A stretch of DNA of 64,000 nt from Amycolatopsis echigonensis (GCF_014174495.1 NZ_JACJHR010000007.1:113352-177351), one strand, 5' to 3'; counted from the first letter of the stretch, positions 8,761-17,339 are shown. Numbers and translations: made by a program. The notes: generated by a model not told the origin, from the sequence alone.

Positions 8761-9899
8761 TGGGGTCCCGGGTCTCGCGTCGAGGAACGGATGAAGTGAT
8801 GGTGGCGGATCCGGGGCCGGGGGCGGAGGTTCGTGCTCCGGTCGGCGAGCCGGGCGGGGCGGGTTCCTCGCCGAGGGTGCGGGGTGGCTTGGCTGCGTCG
8901 GGGTTCCCTGCTGGGCAGGAGGCGTTGGCTGGGGTGCCTGGCGGTTCAGGCACGGCTGAGATCCCCGCGGAGCCGGGGGATTCGGCTGGTTTCGGTCCAG
9001 CGGGGGAGCCTGACGGTCGGAGGGTTGCGGTGGCTGCGGCCGGAACGGAATTGCTTGTCTCGGCTGCGGAATCGGCTGGAGAGTTGGTCGCTTGGGGAGC
9101 GGGCAGAAAGGACCTTCCTGCGGAGCAGCGGCACCTTGCGGACCGGGATCCTGTTGGGGTACGACGTGAACGGCGCGATGCGACGGCAGGGTGCGCAGAT
9201 GCGGCCAGCACGAAGCTTCCCGCGGCGTCCGCACGCGCGGCCGGAGTGGAGGTTCCTGCGGCGCAGCGTGGCTTGGCTGGTGCGGGTGCTGGTTGTGGTG
9301 CACTGCGTGGTTCAGTAGCCGTCTCTGCGGGTTCGCCGGGGGTGGCGGCTTCTGCGGTGCAGGGTGGTTCGGTTGGTCCTGGTTCTGCTGGTGGTCGTGG
9401 TGTACTGCGTGGTTCGGTAGCCGTCTCTGCGTATTCGGCGAGGGCGCAGGCTCCTGCGGTGCGAGGTGGCTCGGCTGGCCGTGGTTCTGCTGGCGATCGT
9501 GAGCGTGATTCGGTAGCGGTTTCTGCGGACTCGGTGACGGTGGAGGCTCCTGCGGTGCAGAAGGATTCGGTTGGCTATGCATCTGGCGGAGAGCGCGAGG
9601 CGCAGCGTGCCGTGATAACGGTGTCCACAGGCGCGGGCAGGACGAAAGCCCCTGCGGCACAGGGCGACCCCACCGGGCAGGAAGCTGCCCGGGTGCGCGG
9701 GGAACAGCGTGCTGCAGCGGTAGCGCACGCAGTACGTGTGGTGCGGGGAAATCCGGATGACGCTGAAGTGGCTGCCCTGCTGGTGGCATTGGCCGTGGTC
9801 GGTCGGGCTGCGGGGAATGGGCGCGCGGACATTGCTGTGCCGTCACCTCGGCAACCGTTGACAAGGTTCGTTCCGGCGACGAGCTGGCGGGCGCGATAA
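8760..9899 (+). CDS. Acyl-CoA carboxylase epsilon subunit with a very long repetitive N-terminal extension
   Basis: The reading frame begins at ATG 8760, overlapping the beta-subunit stop (TGATG), and encodes 379 residues. Only the last 60 or so resemble a known family: HAVRVVRGNPDDAEVAALL and the C-terminal PATSWRAR match the epsilon subunit of actinomycete acyl-CoA carboxylases, which tightens the alpha-beta complex. Epsilon subunits are typically 60-100 residues. The preceding ~315 residues are Ala/Gly/Ser/Val-rich, with imperfect repeats of 32-34 residues around LRGSVAVSA and QGGSVGPGSAGG, and are probably disordered. Alternative in-frame starts (for example ATG 8799) would still leave a long extension. 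The extension looks like repeat expansion; I see no other domain in it. Confidence 0.78.
   Translation: MGSRVSRRGTDEVMVADPGPGAEVRAPVGEPGGAGSSPRVRGGLAASGFPAGQEALAGVPGGSGTAEIPAEPGDSAGFGPAGEPDGRRVAVAAAGTELLVSAAESAGELVAWGAGRKDLPAEQRHLADRDPVGVRRERRDATAGCADAASTKLPAASARAAGVEVPAAQRGLAGAGAGCGALRGSVAVSAGSPGVAASAVQGGSVGPGSAGGRGVLRGSVAVSAYSARAQAPAVRGGSAGRGSAGDRERDSVAVSADSVTVEAPAVQKDSVGYASGGEREAQRAVITVSTGAGRTKAPAAQGDPTGQEAARVRGEQRAAAVAHAVRVVRGNPDDAEVAALLVALAVVGRAAGNGRADIAVPSPRQPLTRFVPATSWRAR
9303..9610 (+). repeat. Imperfect ~100-bp tandem repeats inside the epsilon-subunit gene
   Basis: A unit beginning GTGGTTCAGTAGCCGTCTC recurs at 9307, 9409 and, diverged, 9505, followed by a weaker copy. The steps are 102 and 96 bp, both multiples of three, so the reading frame is kept and the protein gains 34- and 32-residue repeats. 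Divergence between copies suggests an old expansion. Confidence 0.7.
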
Positions 9900-10205
9900 C
9901 TCGCCCCGTCGAGGACGCGAGCGAGTGGGGTCCGCATCGGCGCAGGGCGATGCGGGCTTTCCGCAGGACCGCGCGTCTGGCTTCGGCAACTGCGCGAAAC
10001 GCTGGTCTTCGAGGCAACCAGCCACGGCGAAGTGCCGGTCTCGACGACGCGAGCGGCCACAGCGGTCGGCGGCGAGAGGCGGAAGCCTTGCGCCACAAGA
10101 GAACAACTACTTCGTCCACAACGGACGACACGGGAACAGGTCCAAGATCCATCTCTCCAAGCTACCGCCGCCGGTCGAACATCTGCACGGTATCGATCCG
10201 GTGAA
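9900..10205. other. Intergenic region without a recognisable gene
   Basis: This stretch lies between the convergent carboxylase operon and the response-regulator gene. A plus-strand open frame crosses it (9925-10236) but shows no family resemblance, no ribosome site and runs into the response-regulator gene on the other strand. Apart from the hairpin at 9931-9960 I see nothing functional. Confidence 0.5.
9931..9960 (+). terminator. Putative terminator after the thioesterase/carboxylase operon
   Basis: The arms CCGCATCG (9932-9939) and CGATGCGG (9948-9955) form a perfect 8-bp stem with an 8-nt loop, followed by GCTTT. The hairpin starts 33 bp past the epsilon-subunit stop. The short T run makes it a modest intrinsic terminator. 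Confidence 0.45.
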
Positions 10206-10859
10206 TCAGGCGTGGACCGCGGTACTGTCCAAATAGGTCAGAACGGCGCGGATGCGGCGGTTCTGGTCGCGGCTAGCCTCCAGGCCGAGTTTCGAGAAGA
10301 TGTTGCTGATGTGGTTTTCCACCGCTCCCTGCGTCACCATCAAAGCCTTGGCGATGGCCGTGTTCGACAGTCCCTGCGCCATCTGCGCCAGCACCTCGGT
10401 TTCCCGCGCGGTCAACGCCTCCAACGGATCCCGGCTGCGGGACAGCATCTGCGCGACCACGTCCGGGTCGATGGCCGATCCGCCGCCGGCGACGCGGCGG
10501 ACTGCCTCCAGGAAGTCCGCGACGTCGGCGACTCGTTCTTTCAACAAGTACCCGACGCCGGAGGTGCCTTCCGCGATCAGGTCTACCGCATAGCTTCCTT
10601 CGACGTACTGCGAGACCACAAGCACCGGCAGGCCGGGGATTTCCTTGCGGGCCGCCAAAGCCGCGCGGAGGCCCTCGTCGGTGAAGGTCGGCGGCATCCG
10701 GACGTCGGCGATGACCAGGTCCGGGCGGTGGTCCCGGATCGCCACGAGCAGGTCGTCGCCGTTGTCGACCGCGGCGGCGGTTTCGATGCCGACGTCCGCG
10801 AGCAGGCTTTGCACTCCGGCGCGCAACAGCACCGAGTCTTCCGCGATCACGACGCGCAT
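10206..10859 (-). CDS. NarL/FixJ-family response regulator
   Basis: A 217-residue response regulator. The receiver domain (residues 1-120) has the acidic pair in VVIAEDSV, the phospho-acceptor Asp52 in VIADVRMPP and the conserved Lys in YLLKERV. The C-terminal LuxR-type HTH spans about residues 148-205 (LTARETEVLAQMAQGLSNTA). It lies 22 bp downstream of the sensor-kinase gene on the same strand and is surely its partner. The pair is transcribed after a glycosyltransferase gene, so it may be co-expressed with cluster genes. Its targets cannot be read from the sequence. Confidence 0.93.
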   Translation of the reverse strand: MRVVIAEDSVLLRAGVQSLLADVGIETAAAVDNGDDLLVAIRDHRPDLVIADVRMPPTFTDEGLRAALAARKEIPGLPVLVVSQYVEGSYAVDLIAEGTSGVGYLLKERVADVADFLEAVRRVAGGGSAIDPDVVAQMLSRSRDPLEALTARETEVLAQMAQGLSNTAIAKALMVTQGAVENHISNIFSKLGLEASRDQNRRIRAVLTYLDSTAVHA

Positions 10860-10881
10860 TTTCTTGCCTCCACAACAGGAT

Positions 10882-11997
10882 TCACCAGCGGACGGGCAGA
10901 TCCGCCCGCACGACGGTGGGGCCGCCGACGGGGCTGACGACGGTGAGCACGCCGTCGATCGTGGCGGCTCGGTCGGCCAGGCCGGCCAGGCCGCCGCCGG
11001 GGCGCATCGACGCGCCGCCGTGGCCGTTGTCGGTGATCTCGACGACGACGGTGTCGTCGTCGCGGGTCACTCGCACGGACGCGCGGTCGGCGCCGGAATG
11101 CTTGGTCACGTTGGTGAGCGTTTCGCTCACGATGAAGTACGTCGTCGTCTCGACAGGTGCGGGCGGACGGGGTTCTACGGTAACCTCGACCTCAATAGGG
11201 ATAGGCATTCTTGCGGTAAGAGAAGACAACGCCGCGTCCAGGCCGCGATCCTGGAGCACCGGCGGGTAGATGCCCCGGGCGAGGTCGCGCAGCTCCGAGA
11301 CAGCGAGTTTGGCGTCGGCGTGCGCGGCTCCGATGAGCTCGCGGACCGCGGTCGGGTCGTCGAGGTCGAGTTTGAGCTGCGCGCGGCCCAGGCTCATCGC
11401 GACGGACACCAGCCGCTGCTGCGCGCCGTCGTGCAGGTCCCGTTCGATCCGGCGCCGTTCGGCCTCCACCGCGTCGACTCCGCGTGCACGCGAGTTCCGC
11501 AGCTGCTGCGTGCGCGCTTCCAGTTGCGCGGTGCGGTTCGGGCCGAGGAACGACGTCGCCAGTTCGCCGTGCATCGTCCCGATGCGCGGCGCCACGAAAA
11601 TTCCGAAAGGAGGTACCGCGGTGGACACGACGCCCGCCACGAATTCCACGATGCCCAACGGAAAAGCGATGAGCACGAAAGCGAACTCGCGCCAGGTGGC
11701 GGTGTCGAGCAGCCGCGCCTGCCACACGGCGAGCATGCCGGGCCCTACCGGACGGCGGCGGACGGGTTCCGCGATCGTCACGCCGAGCATCCGGTGCGCC
11801 CAGCGTCGTTCGAAGGCGCAGTACGAATACATCAGCGAGGTCGCGACCAGCAGGACGGGGATGCCGATCCACAGCATCGTCGTCGCGACGCCGACCAGCA
11901 TGGTCACCAGGATCAGCACGAACGCGGCGAGCCGGATCGGGAGGCTCAGCACGAGAAACCCGATCGTCCGCATGGTCGGCGGCCGCGTCACGGGCAT
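10882..11997 (-). CDS. Membrane sensor histidine kinase (HisKA_3 type)
   Basis: A kinase of about 371 residues. The N-terminal half has hydrophobic segments (around residues 10-55 and 95-130) that make a membrane sensor region. A dimerisation/phospho-acceptor helix follows, ERRRIERDLHDGAQQRL with His189 as phospho-acceptor, then a HATPase_c domain with VSETLTNVTKHSGA (N box) and TDNGHGGA plus GGGLAGLADR (G boxes). I chose ATG 11997 (MPVTRPPTMRTIGF), which overlaps the glycosyltransferase stop and has GGAACGG upstream; ATG 11973 is the alternative. It pairs with the response regulator 22 bp downstream. The signal sensed is unknown. Confidence 0.9.
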   Translation of the reverse strand: MPVTRPPTMRTIGFLVLSLPIRLAAFVLILVTMLVGVATTMLWIGIPVLLVATSLMYSYCAFERRWAHRMLGVTIAEPVRRRPVGPGMLAVWQARLLDTATWREFAFVLIAFPLGIVEFVAGVVSTAVPPFGIFVAPRIGTMHGELATSFLGPNRTAQLEARTQQLRNSRARGVDAVEAERRRIERDLHDGAQQRLVSVAMSLGRAQLKLDLDDPTAVRELIGAAHADAKLAVSELRDLARGIYPPVLQDRGLDAALSSLTARMPIPIEVEVTVEPRPPAPVETTTYFIVSETLTNVTKHSGADRASVRVTRDDDTVVVEITDNGHGGASMRPGGGLAGLADRAATIDGVLTVVSPVGGPTVVRADLPVRW

Positions 11998-13250
11998 AGC
12001 GCGAGCCGTTCCAGCTCCGGGACGAGGTCGTCGAGCGTCGGCGTCGCCAGCATCTCGTCGCGCACCTCGAGCGCACATTCCCGGAAGGACGGTTCCTCCA
12101 GCAGCCGGCACACTCCCGCCCGGACACTCGCGGGCGTCACGTCCTCGAGGTCCACCAGCAACCCGTTGCCGCGCTTCGCCTGAGCCACCGCCGAGCCGCG
12201 TTCGCTCCACGTGGTGCCCGGGATGACCAGCTGCGGGACGCCGTTCACCACCGCGTTGCTGATCGTCGCGCCGCCGCCCTGGTGCACGATCGCGGAGCAC
12301 GAGGCGAGGAGTTCGTTCATCGGCACGAAATCGACGGCGCGGACGTTGTCCGGGATCGCGCGCACGGACGCGAGCTGGCTCGCGTTCAACGTGGCGATCA
12401 CCTCGATGTCGAGGTCGGCGAGGCCGTCCAGCAGGTCTCCGACGGAGGTTTCCTCGACGCCGAGCACCTGCCGGTTCGAGATGCCGAGGGTGAGCATCAC
12501 CCGCGGCCGTTCGGGACGCTCCAGCACCCACGAGGGGATCGCCATCGGCTTGTTCTGCGGCACGAACCGGGCCGGGACGTAGTCGACGTCCACGCCGTCG
12601 TACCGCAGATACGACGGATGGCAGTCGATGGTCCGCACGCCGTAACGGAGGGTGTCGTCGTAGTCCGCGCCGAACCGGCCGACCGCGGCGGACATCCACG
12701 TCACGAACGGGTCCGGCGAGGTGTCTTCGGGGTGGTTCGCTCTGAGGTCGCGGTATTGCGCACCGATGCGGGCGGTCTGGTCGGCGGCGTACATCATCCG
12801 CAGGTGCGGCACCCCGAGCGCGTGCGCGACGATCGGCGCGGCGTAGATCATCGGGTCCCACACCACGAGGTCCGGCTGCCATTGCCGGGCGGAGCGGACG
12901 AGCTCGTCGAGCAGCGAGTCCGGCGTGGTCCAGCGGAACACGTCGACCCAGTGTTCGTACACGTTGCGCACGTACTCGTCGGTGTAGCGCTCGGGACGGC
13001 TTTCGGAGATCCGGAAGTCGCCCTGCATCGCGTTGTTGCCGTCGACCTGCAGCTGGCGGTGCCGGGCGATGTCGAGTTCGTCGCCGAACCACATGGCGTC
13101 CAGCCCGGTTTCGGCGAACGAGGCGACCTCCCGCGGGTTGCGCTGCCCGACGAAGCGCACCTCGTGCCCGGCCGCGGCCAGCGCCCAGCCCACCGGAGCC
13201 ATGCTGTAAACGTGCGTCCTCGTCGGGAAGACCATCAGCATCACGCGCAT
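11988..13250 (-). CDS. GT1 glycosyltransferase of macrolide/macrolactam type
   Basis: A 420-residue GT-B glycosyltransferase resembling the DesVII/EryCIII group. The acceptor-side N-terminus is VMLMVFPTRTHVYSMAPVGW; the donor-binding C-terminal half has FVPMNELLASCSAIVHQGGG and the NGVPQLVIPGTTWSERG segment. The start is ATG 13250 with GGAG upstream; the open frame extends further but the extra residues are not family-like. It most likely attaches the sugar made by the 51-54 kb operon to the polyketide. Enzymes of this subgroup often need a P450-like auxiliary protein lacking the heme Cys. None is visible here, because the only P450 keeps its Cys. The gene leads an operon with the sensor kinase and response regulator. 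Confidence 0.9.
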   Translation of the reverse strand: MRVMLMVFPTRTHVYSMAPVGWALAAAGHEVRFVGQRNPREVASFAETGLDAMWFGDELDIARHRQLQVDGNNAMQGDFRISESRPERYTDEYVRNVYEHWVDVFRWTTPDSLLDELVRSARQWQPDLVVWDPMIYAAPIVAHALGVPHLRMMYAADQTARIGAQYRDLRANHPEDTSPDPFVTWMSAAVGRFGADYDDTLRYGVRTIDCHPSYLRYDGVDVDYVPARFVPQNKPMAIPSWVLERPERPRVMLTLGISNRQVLGVEETSVGDLLDGLADLDIEVIATLNASQLASVRAIPDNVRAVDFVPMNELLASCSAIVHQGGGATISNAVVNGVPQLVIPGTTWSERGSAVAQAKRGNGLLVDLEDVTPASVRAGVCRLLEEPSFRECALEVRDEMLATPTLDDLVPELERLALCP

Positions 13251-13326
13251 CGCGGCAGCTCCGGGATTCGTAGGCGCAGCAGGACAAGGGAAACGGTAGG
13301 GCCGCGCCGCCGCTCCGCCCACCCGG

Positions 13327-13339
13327 TAGGGGACCCCTG
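13327..13339 (-). promoter_or_regulatory. AGGGG-A-CCCCT palindrome upstream of the glycosyltransferase gene
   Basis: The sequence TAGGGGACCCCTG holds a perfect 11-bp inverted repeat of the TAGGGG half-site. On the minus strand CAGGGG starts at 13339, and a TACCGT hexamer at 13298-13293 lies 41 bp downstream. That is one 10-bp step farther than the usual 30-bp spacing, so the proximal box would be degenerate. The gene start is at 13250. Confidence 0.45.
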
Positions 13340-13373
13340 AATCCGGCACGGCGAACGGGATTTGGCTCGGCTT

Positions 13374-13421
13374 TAGACGCCCCTTAGGGGCTGGTGGCGC
13401 GCGGGCCGCGACGGATAGACA
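13374..13421 (+). promoter_or_regulatory. TAGACG/TAGGGG tandem and -10 before the aminopeptidase-acyltransferase operon
   Basis: TAGACG at 13374-13379 is followed by TAGGGG at 13385-13390, the latter inside the palindrome CCCCTTAGGGG. A TAGACA hexamer at 13416-13421 lies 31 bp downstream of the second box. The layout matches the other TAGGGG promoters, and the TTTAGACG half is shared with the site at 54352-54370. Confidence 0.55.
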
Positions 13422-13474
13422 GGTAACCGGATCCGGCCGCGCCGCGCCGGAGAAGGACGAGGGAGGCGAACGAG

Positions 13475-14416
13475 GTGACGAGCATGGCTGTGGCGCCCAC
13501 CGCGAAAGGCTGGGTCCCGTTCGGCGAGCACCGCACCTGGTACCGGGTCACCGGGCAACCGGGAGGGGCGGCGCCCGCGGTGGTCGTGGTGCACGGCGGG
13601 CCGGGCAGCACGCACGACTACCTGCTGAGCCTGACCGAACTCGCCGGACACGGATTCCCGGTCGTGCACTACGACCAGCTCGGCAGCGGTGGATCGAGCA
13701 GGCTGCCGGACGCCGACCCCGGGTTCTGGAACCCGGAGCTGTTCGGGGACGAGCTGGACAATCTGGTGCACCGGCTCGGCATCGAGGACAACTACGTCCT
13801 CTATGGACAGTCGTGGGGCGGTCTGGTTGTCGCGCGGCACGCCGCGGAACGTCCGGACGGCTTGCGAGGGCTGGTGATCGCCAACTCGCCGGCGTCGTAC
13901 GAGCTGTGGCGCAGCGAGATGGACCGGCTGCGCGCACTGCTGCCGCCCGGCGTCGACGAGGGTCTGCGGGCGCACGAAGCCGCCGGCACCACGGACACGC
14001 AGGAGTACTTCGATCTCATGCGCGTCTTCTACGACCGGCACGTCTGCCGCGTGCTGCCGTGGCCCGCCGACTATCTCGCCTCGTTCATGGAGATGGCCGA
14101 CAACAGCACCGTCTACTCGGTGATGAACGGCCCCAGCGAGTTCACCGTCACCGGCACGCTCGCGGACTATTCGGTGATCGACCGCCTCGACGACATCGAG
14201 GTGCCGACCCTGCTCATTTCCGGCGCGCACGACGAGGCCACCCCGGCCACCGTGCAGCCGTACTACGACCGGATCCACGACGTGCGCTGGGAAATCCTCC
14301 CGGAGTCGAGCCACGTCCCGCATCTCGAGGAACCGGACCGGTTCCGCGAAATCCTGCTGGGATTCCTGCAGGAAGTCCATTCCCCCGCCGAAAGAGAGGT
14401 CGCCAGTCATGGATGA
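13475..14416 (+). CDS. Proline iminopeptidase-family aminopeptidase (VinJ-like, starter deprotection)
   Basis: A 313-residue alpha/beta-hydrolase peptidase. Visible signatures are HGGPGST (oxyanion), the nucleophile elbow YGQSWGG (Ser113), an Asp in SGAHDEATP and His in PESSHVPHLE. In vicenistatin biosynthesis the VinJ enzyme removes a terminal Ala that protects the beta-amino group during chain growth. Here the gene sits directly before a VinK-like acyltransferase and near two adenylation genes, so the same job is the natural inference. GTG 13475 is preceded by GGGAGG at good spacing; an ATG at 13484 is the alternative. The 3' end overlaps the next gene by 8 bp. Confidence 0.88.
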   Translation: MTSMAVAPTAKGWVPFGEHRTWYRVTGQPGGAAPAVVVVHGGPGSTHDYLLSLTELAGHGFPVVHYDQLGSGGSSRLPDADPGFWNPELFGDELDNLVHRLGIEDNYVLYGQSWGGLVVARHAAERPDGLRGLVIANSPASYELWRSEMDRLRALLPPGVDEGLRAHEAAGTTDTQEYFDLMRVFYDRHVCRVLPWPADYLASFMEMADNSTVYSVMNGPSEFTVTGTLADYSVIDRLDDIEVPTLLISGAHDEATPATVQPYYDRIHDVRWEILPESSHVPHLEEPDRFREILLGFLQEVHSPAEREVASHG

Positions 14417-15368
14417 GGCCAGCCAGGCCGGATCGGCGGTCGTGTTCCCCGGGATGAGCCCGTGCCGGTTCGTCGACTTCGGCAAGTTCCTGCTCATCAA
14501 CCCGTTCGCGCGCAGGCTCATCAAGGACGCCGACGACCGGCTGGGCTACTCGCTGGTCGACCGCTTCCGCGAGGCCGAGGGCGACTACTCCGAGTACGCC
14601 CAGGTCGGGTTCATGCTCACCTGCGTCGCGCTCGCCGAATGGGCCGAACAGGAGTACGGGATGAGCCCGGACTACTGCACCGGCCCGAGTTTCGGCGAGA
14701 AACCGGCGAGTGTGTACGCCGGTGCGCTGACTTTCCCGGACGCGGTGTGGATGACCGCGAAGCTCGCGCGGTGCCTCGACGAGTTCTTCGCGACCGAGCA
14801 CACCGACGTCGTCACGCACTCGTTCGTCCGCACCCCGGAAGAGAAACTGCGCGACGCGCTGACCGAACTCGACGGGCGCGGCGAATGGTCCGACATCTCC
14901 TGCTACATCGACCACGATTTCTACATGGTCTCGGTGCGGGAGCGGAATCTCGACTGGCTCAAGCAGACCGTGCGGGGCATGGGCGGCCTGTCGCTGTACA
15001 CGATGCGTCCTCCGCTGCACTCGCGCGCGTTCGGCGCGTTGCGGCGCAAGGCCGAGGACGAGGTGCTCGGCGGCCTCGACTTCCATGATCCCCTCCTTCC
15101 GATCATCGCTGACCAGGACGGTTCGGTGCTGCGGTCCGGCGAGCAGGTCCGCACGATGCTGCTGGACAGCATCGTCGAGCCGCTGCGCTGGCCGGACGTC
15201 GTCTCGTCGCTCGAACAGCTCGGCGTGCGCAAGCTGTGGGTGGCCGGGCCGGACACGCTGTTCGGCCGCGTCCGCGCCACCACCAGCCGGTTCGAGGTGA
15301 CCACGGTGAACCCGCGGCTCGCGCTGCAGCCGCGGCGGCGCGGCGCGGGTCCCTCGCGGGTCAGCTAG
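14409..15368 (+). CDS. Stand-alone acyltransferase for dipeptidyl starter transfer (VinK-like)
   Basis: A 319-residue malonyl-CoA:ACP transacylase-fold protein that does not look like a malonyl transferase. Its nucleophile motif is GPSFG (Ser94) instead of GHSxG, and the catalytic His is probably His204 in RPPLHSRAFG, giving a Ser-His spacing close to that of VinK. In the vicenistatin pathway VinK moves the aminoacyl-beta-aminoacyl group from a stand-alone ACP to the loading ACP of the first PKS. Here it adjoins the VinL-like ACP gene, which is convergent with an 8-bp overlap of the ends, and the first PKS starts with an ACP that has no partner AT. The functional call is family knowledge plus context. 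Confidence 0.87.
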   Translation: MDEASQAGSAVVFPGMSPCRFVDFGKFLLINPFARRLIKDADDRLGYSLVDRFREAEGDYSEYAQVGFMLTCVALAEWAEQEYGMSPDYCTGPSFGEKPASVYAGALTFPDAVWMTAKLARCLDEFFATEHTDVVTHSFVRTPEEKLRDALTELDGRGEWSDISCYIDHDFYMVSVRERNLDWLKQTVRGMGGLSLYTMRPPLHSRAFGALRRKAEDEVLGGLDFHDPLLPIIADQDGSVLRSGEQVRTMLLDSIVEPLRWPDVVSSLEQLGVRKLWVAGPDTLFGRVRATTSRFEVTTVNPRLALQPRRRGAGPSRVS

Positions 15369-15606
15369 CCGGCTGCAGCTGCGACAGCGTCGCCCAGAGA
15401 CGTCCGGGATTCTCGAACGTCTCCAGGTTCAGCGCGTCGTCGGAGAACCGGACGTTGTACTTCTCCTCCAGCACCGCCAGCAGTTCCACCGTGGCGAGCG
15501 AGTCGAGGCCGTACTCCTTGAGCGGCGTCTCGGCGGTCAGTGCCTCGTCGGCGGGCAGGAACGGGAGGTACGGGCGGAGGGCTTCGTCGAAAGAGCTGTC
15601 CCACAT
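15361..15606 (-). CDS. Stand-alone acyl carrier protein for the beta-amino acid starter (VinL-like)
   Basis: An 81-residue carrier protein with the phosphopantetheine site YGLDSL (Ser36) and the usual four-helix pattern (LKEYGLDSLATVELLAVLEEKY). It should carry 3-methylaspartate, then its decarboxylated and N-capped forms, before transfer to the PKS. It is the only cluster gene of the 13-23 kb block on the minus strand and is transcribed from the shared 238-bp region that also serves the adenylation gene at 15845. A TAGGGG box at 15719-15724 faces this gene. Confidence 0.92.
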   Translation of the reverse strand: MWDSSFDEALRPYLPFLPADEALTAETPLKEYGLDSLATVELLAVLEEKYNVRFSDDALNLETFENPGRLWATLSQLQPAS

Positions 15607-15678
15607 GGCTACTCCGGTGGCTGGCTGGGTCGGGCACTTCTACCAGGCAGGGAAACCGACCGCCCGGTTCGGTTTTGA

Positions 15679-15724
15679 ACCTTACCCCGCGCCGCCGCTC
15701 CCAAGCGACGCGCTGGCACCCCTA
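15679..15724 (-). promoter_or_regulatory. TAGGGG box and -10 hexamer before the stand-alone ACP gene
   Basis: On the minus strand TAGGGG starts at 15724, and TAAGGT at 15684-15679 lies 40 bp downstream. That equals the usual 30 bp plus one 10-bp repeat, so the distal box is intact and the proximal one (CCAGCG) is degenerate. The ACP start codon is at 15606. Confidence 0.45.
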
Positions 15725-15844
15725 TTGCACATCCGACCACAAGCAGGCCGACCCCCCACCCGGCGCGCAACCGTTGCTACGAAGCCATGAGGCCGTGACT
15801 GTGGTCGGGTTGGCAGCGATTGGCACAGTACGCGGAGGACCACG

Positions 15845-17335
15845 ATGGACACGAGGACCACCTCGGGACTGCACGCGCGGTTTCTGCGCGGGCTGGCCCT
15901 TTCCGAGTCCCGGCCGGCGGTCAGCGTCGGCGGGCGGACGCTGACCTACGGCGAGCTGCACGAGCGGGCGCTGCTGTGGGGCGGCGCGCTGGCGGAGTCC
16001 GGCGCCCGCACAGTAGGGGTGCTGGCCGGGAAGGGCGTCACCGCCTACGCCGGGATTCTGGCCGGGCTGTACGCGGGGGCGACGGTCGTCCCGCTGCGGT
16101 CGGACTTCCCGGCGGCCCGGACCGCGCAGATGGTCGAGGCGGCGGAGGTGGAGGCGCTCATCGCCGACGAACGCGGACTGACCGTGGCTCCGCCGGTGAA
16201 GACGCTGCTGGCCCCGGAGGTCAGCAAGCTGAACGCGCACCAAGCACTAGCAGCGCCGAAGGACGTGCGTCCCGAGGACTCCGCGTACGTGCTGTTCACC
16301 TCCGGCTCCACCGGACGGCCGAAGGGAGTCCGGATTGGCCACGGCTCGACCGAGCACTACTTCGGCCTGCTTGACGAGCGGTACGACTTCACGCCGGACG
16401 ACGTCTTCTCCCAGACGTTCGACCTGAACTTCGACTGCGCGATGTTCGACCTCTTCTGCGCGTGGGGCGCGGGCGCGGAAGCGGTGGTCCTGCCGGGAGC
16501 GGCGTACCGGAACGTGCCGGCGTTCGTGGAGGAGCGCGGTCTCACCGTGTGGTTCTCGACGCCGAGCGCGATCGACCTGGTCCGCCGCACCGGACGGCTC
16601 ACCCCGGGCGCGATGCCAGGCCTGCGGTGGAGCTTCTTCGCAGGGGAAGCGCTGACCGTCCGGGACACCGCGGACTGGCGTGCGGCGGCGGGCAATTCGG
16701 TGACCGAGAACCTCTACGGCCCCACCGAGCTGACCATCACCGTCGCCGGGTACCGCTGGGACGACCAGGAAACCCCGAGGATCGCGGTGAACGGCGTGGT
16801 GCCGATCGGCGCGGTGCACGAGGGACACGAGTACCTGCTGCTCGACGAAAACGAGGCGGGGGAGGGCGAACTCGCCATCGCCGGACCGCAGCTGACGCCG
16901 GGCTACCTCGACCCGGCCGACGAGAAGGGCCGGTTCCTCGACCGCGACGGACAGCGGTTCTACCGCACCGGCGACCGGGTGCGCCGGCTCGGCGGCGACG
17001 ATCTGGCGTACCTGGGACGGCTCGATTCGCAGGTGCAGGTGCTCGGCTGGCGCGTGGAGCTGACCGAGGTGGAGCACGCGCTGCAGACGTGCGGCGTGCA
17101 GGCGGTGGCGCTGGGCGTCCAAGGCGACGGCGGGACCGAGCTGTTCGTCTTCTACACCGGGCCGCAGCGGCCGGTGATCGAGCTGGTGCGGGCGCTGCGG
17201 GCAGTGCTGCCAGAGGGCGTGATCCCTCGGCGGTACGAGCACGTCGAGAAGTTCCCGCTGAATTCGAACCGGAAGATCGACCGGAAGACGCTCGCCGCGC
17301 GCGCTGCCGACCTCCTGAACCCGGTGCCCGCTTAA
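15845..17335 (+). CDS. Adenylation enzyme loading the protecting amino acid (VinM-like)
   Basis: A 496-residue stand-alone adenylation enzyme of the ANL superfamily. Core motifs are A3 LFTSGSTGRPKG, A5 NLYGPTELT, A7 YRTGDRVRRL and A10 NSNRKIDRKTL. The Asp in NFDCAMFD occupies the place that binds the alpha-amino group, as in DltA and NRPS A domains, which suggests an alpha-amino acid substrate. In vicenistatin VinM activates Ala and caps the beta-aminoacyl-ACP. By position this gene should do the same, but the identity of the amino acid is not readable with confidence. CGGAGG lies 7 bases before ATG 15845. A long palindrome follows the stop. Confidence 0.88.
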   Translation: MDTRTTSGLHARFLRGLALSESRPAVSVGGRTLTYGELHERALLWGGALAESGARTVGVLAGKGVTAYAGILAGLYAGATVVPLRSDFPAARTAQMVEAAEVEALIADERGLTVAPPVKTLLAPEVSKLNAHQALAAPKDVRPEDSAYVLFTSGSTGRPKGVRIGHGSTEHYFGLLDERYDFTPDDVFSQTFDLNFDCAMFDLFCAWGAGAEAVVLPGAAYRNVPAFVEERGLTVWFSTPSAIDLVRRTGRLTPGAMPGLRWSFFAGEALTVRDTADWRAAAGNSVTENLYGPTELTITVAGYRWDDQETPRIAVNGVVPIGAVHEGHEYLLLDENEAGEGELAIAGPQLTPGYLDPADEKGRFLDRDGQRFYRTGDRVRRLGGDDLAYLGRLDSQVQVLGWRVELTEVEHALQTCGVQAVALGVQGDGGTELFVFYTGPQRPVIELVRALRAVLPEGVIPRRYEHVEKFPLNSNRKIDRKTLAARAADLLNPVPA

Positions 17336-17339
17336 TTGT

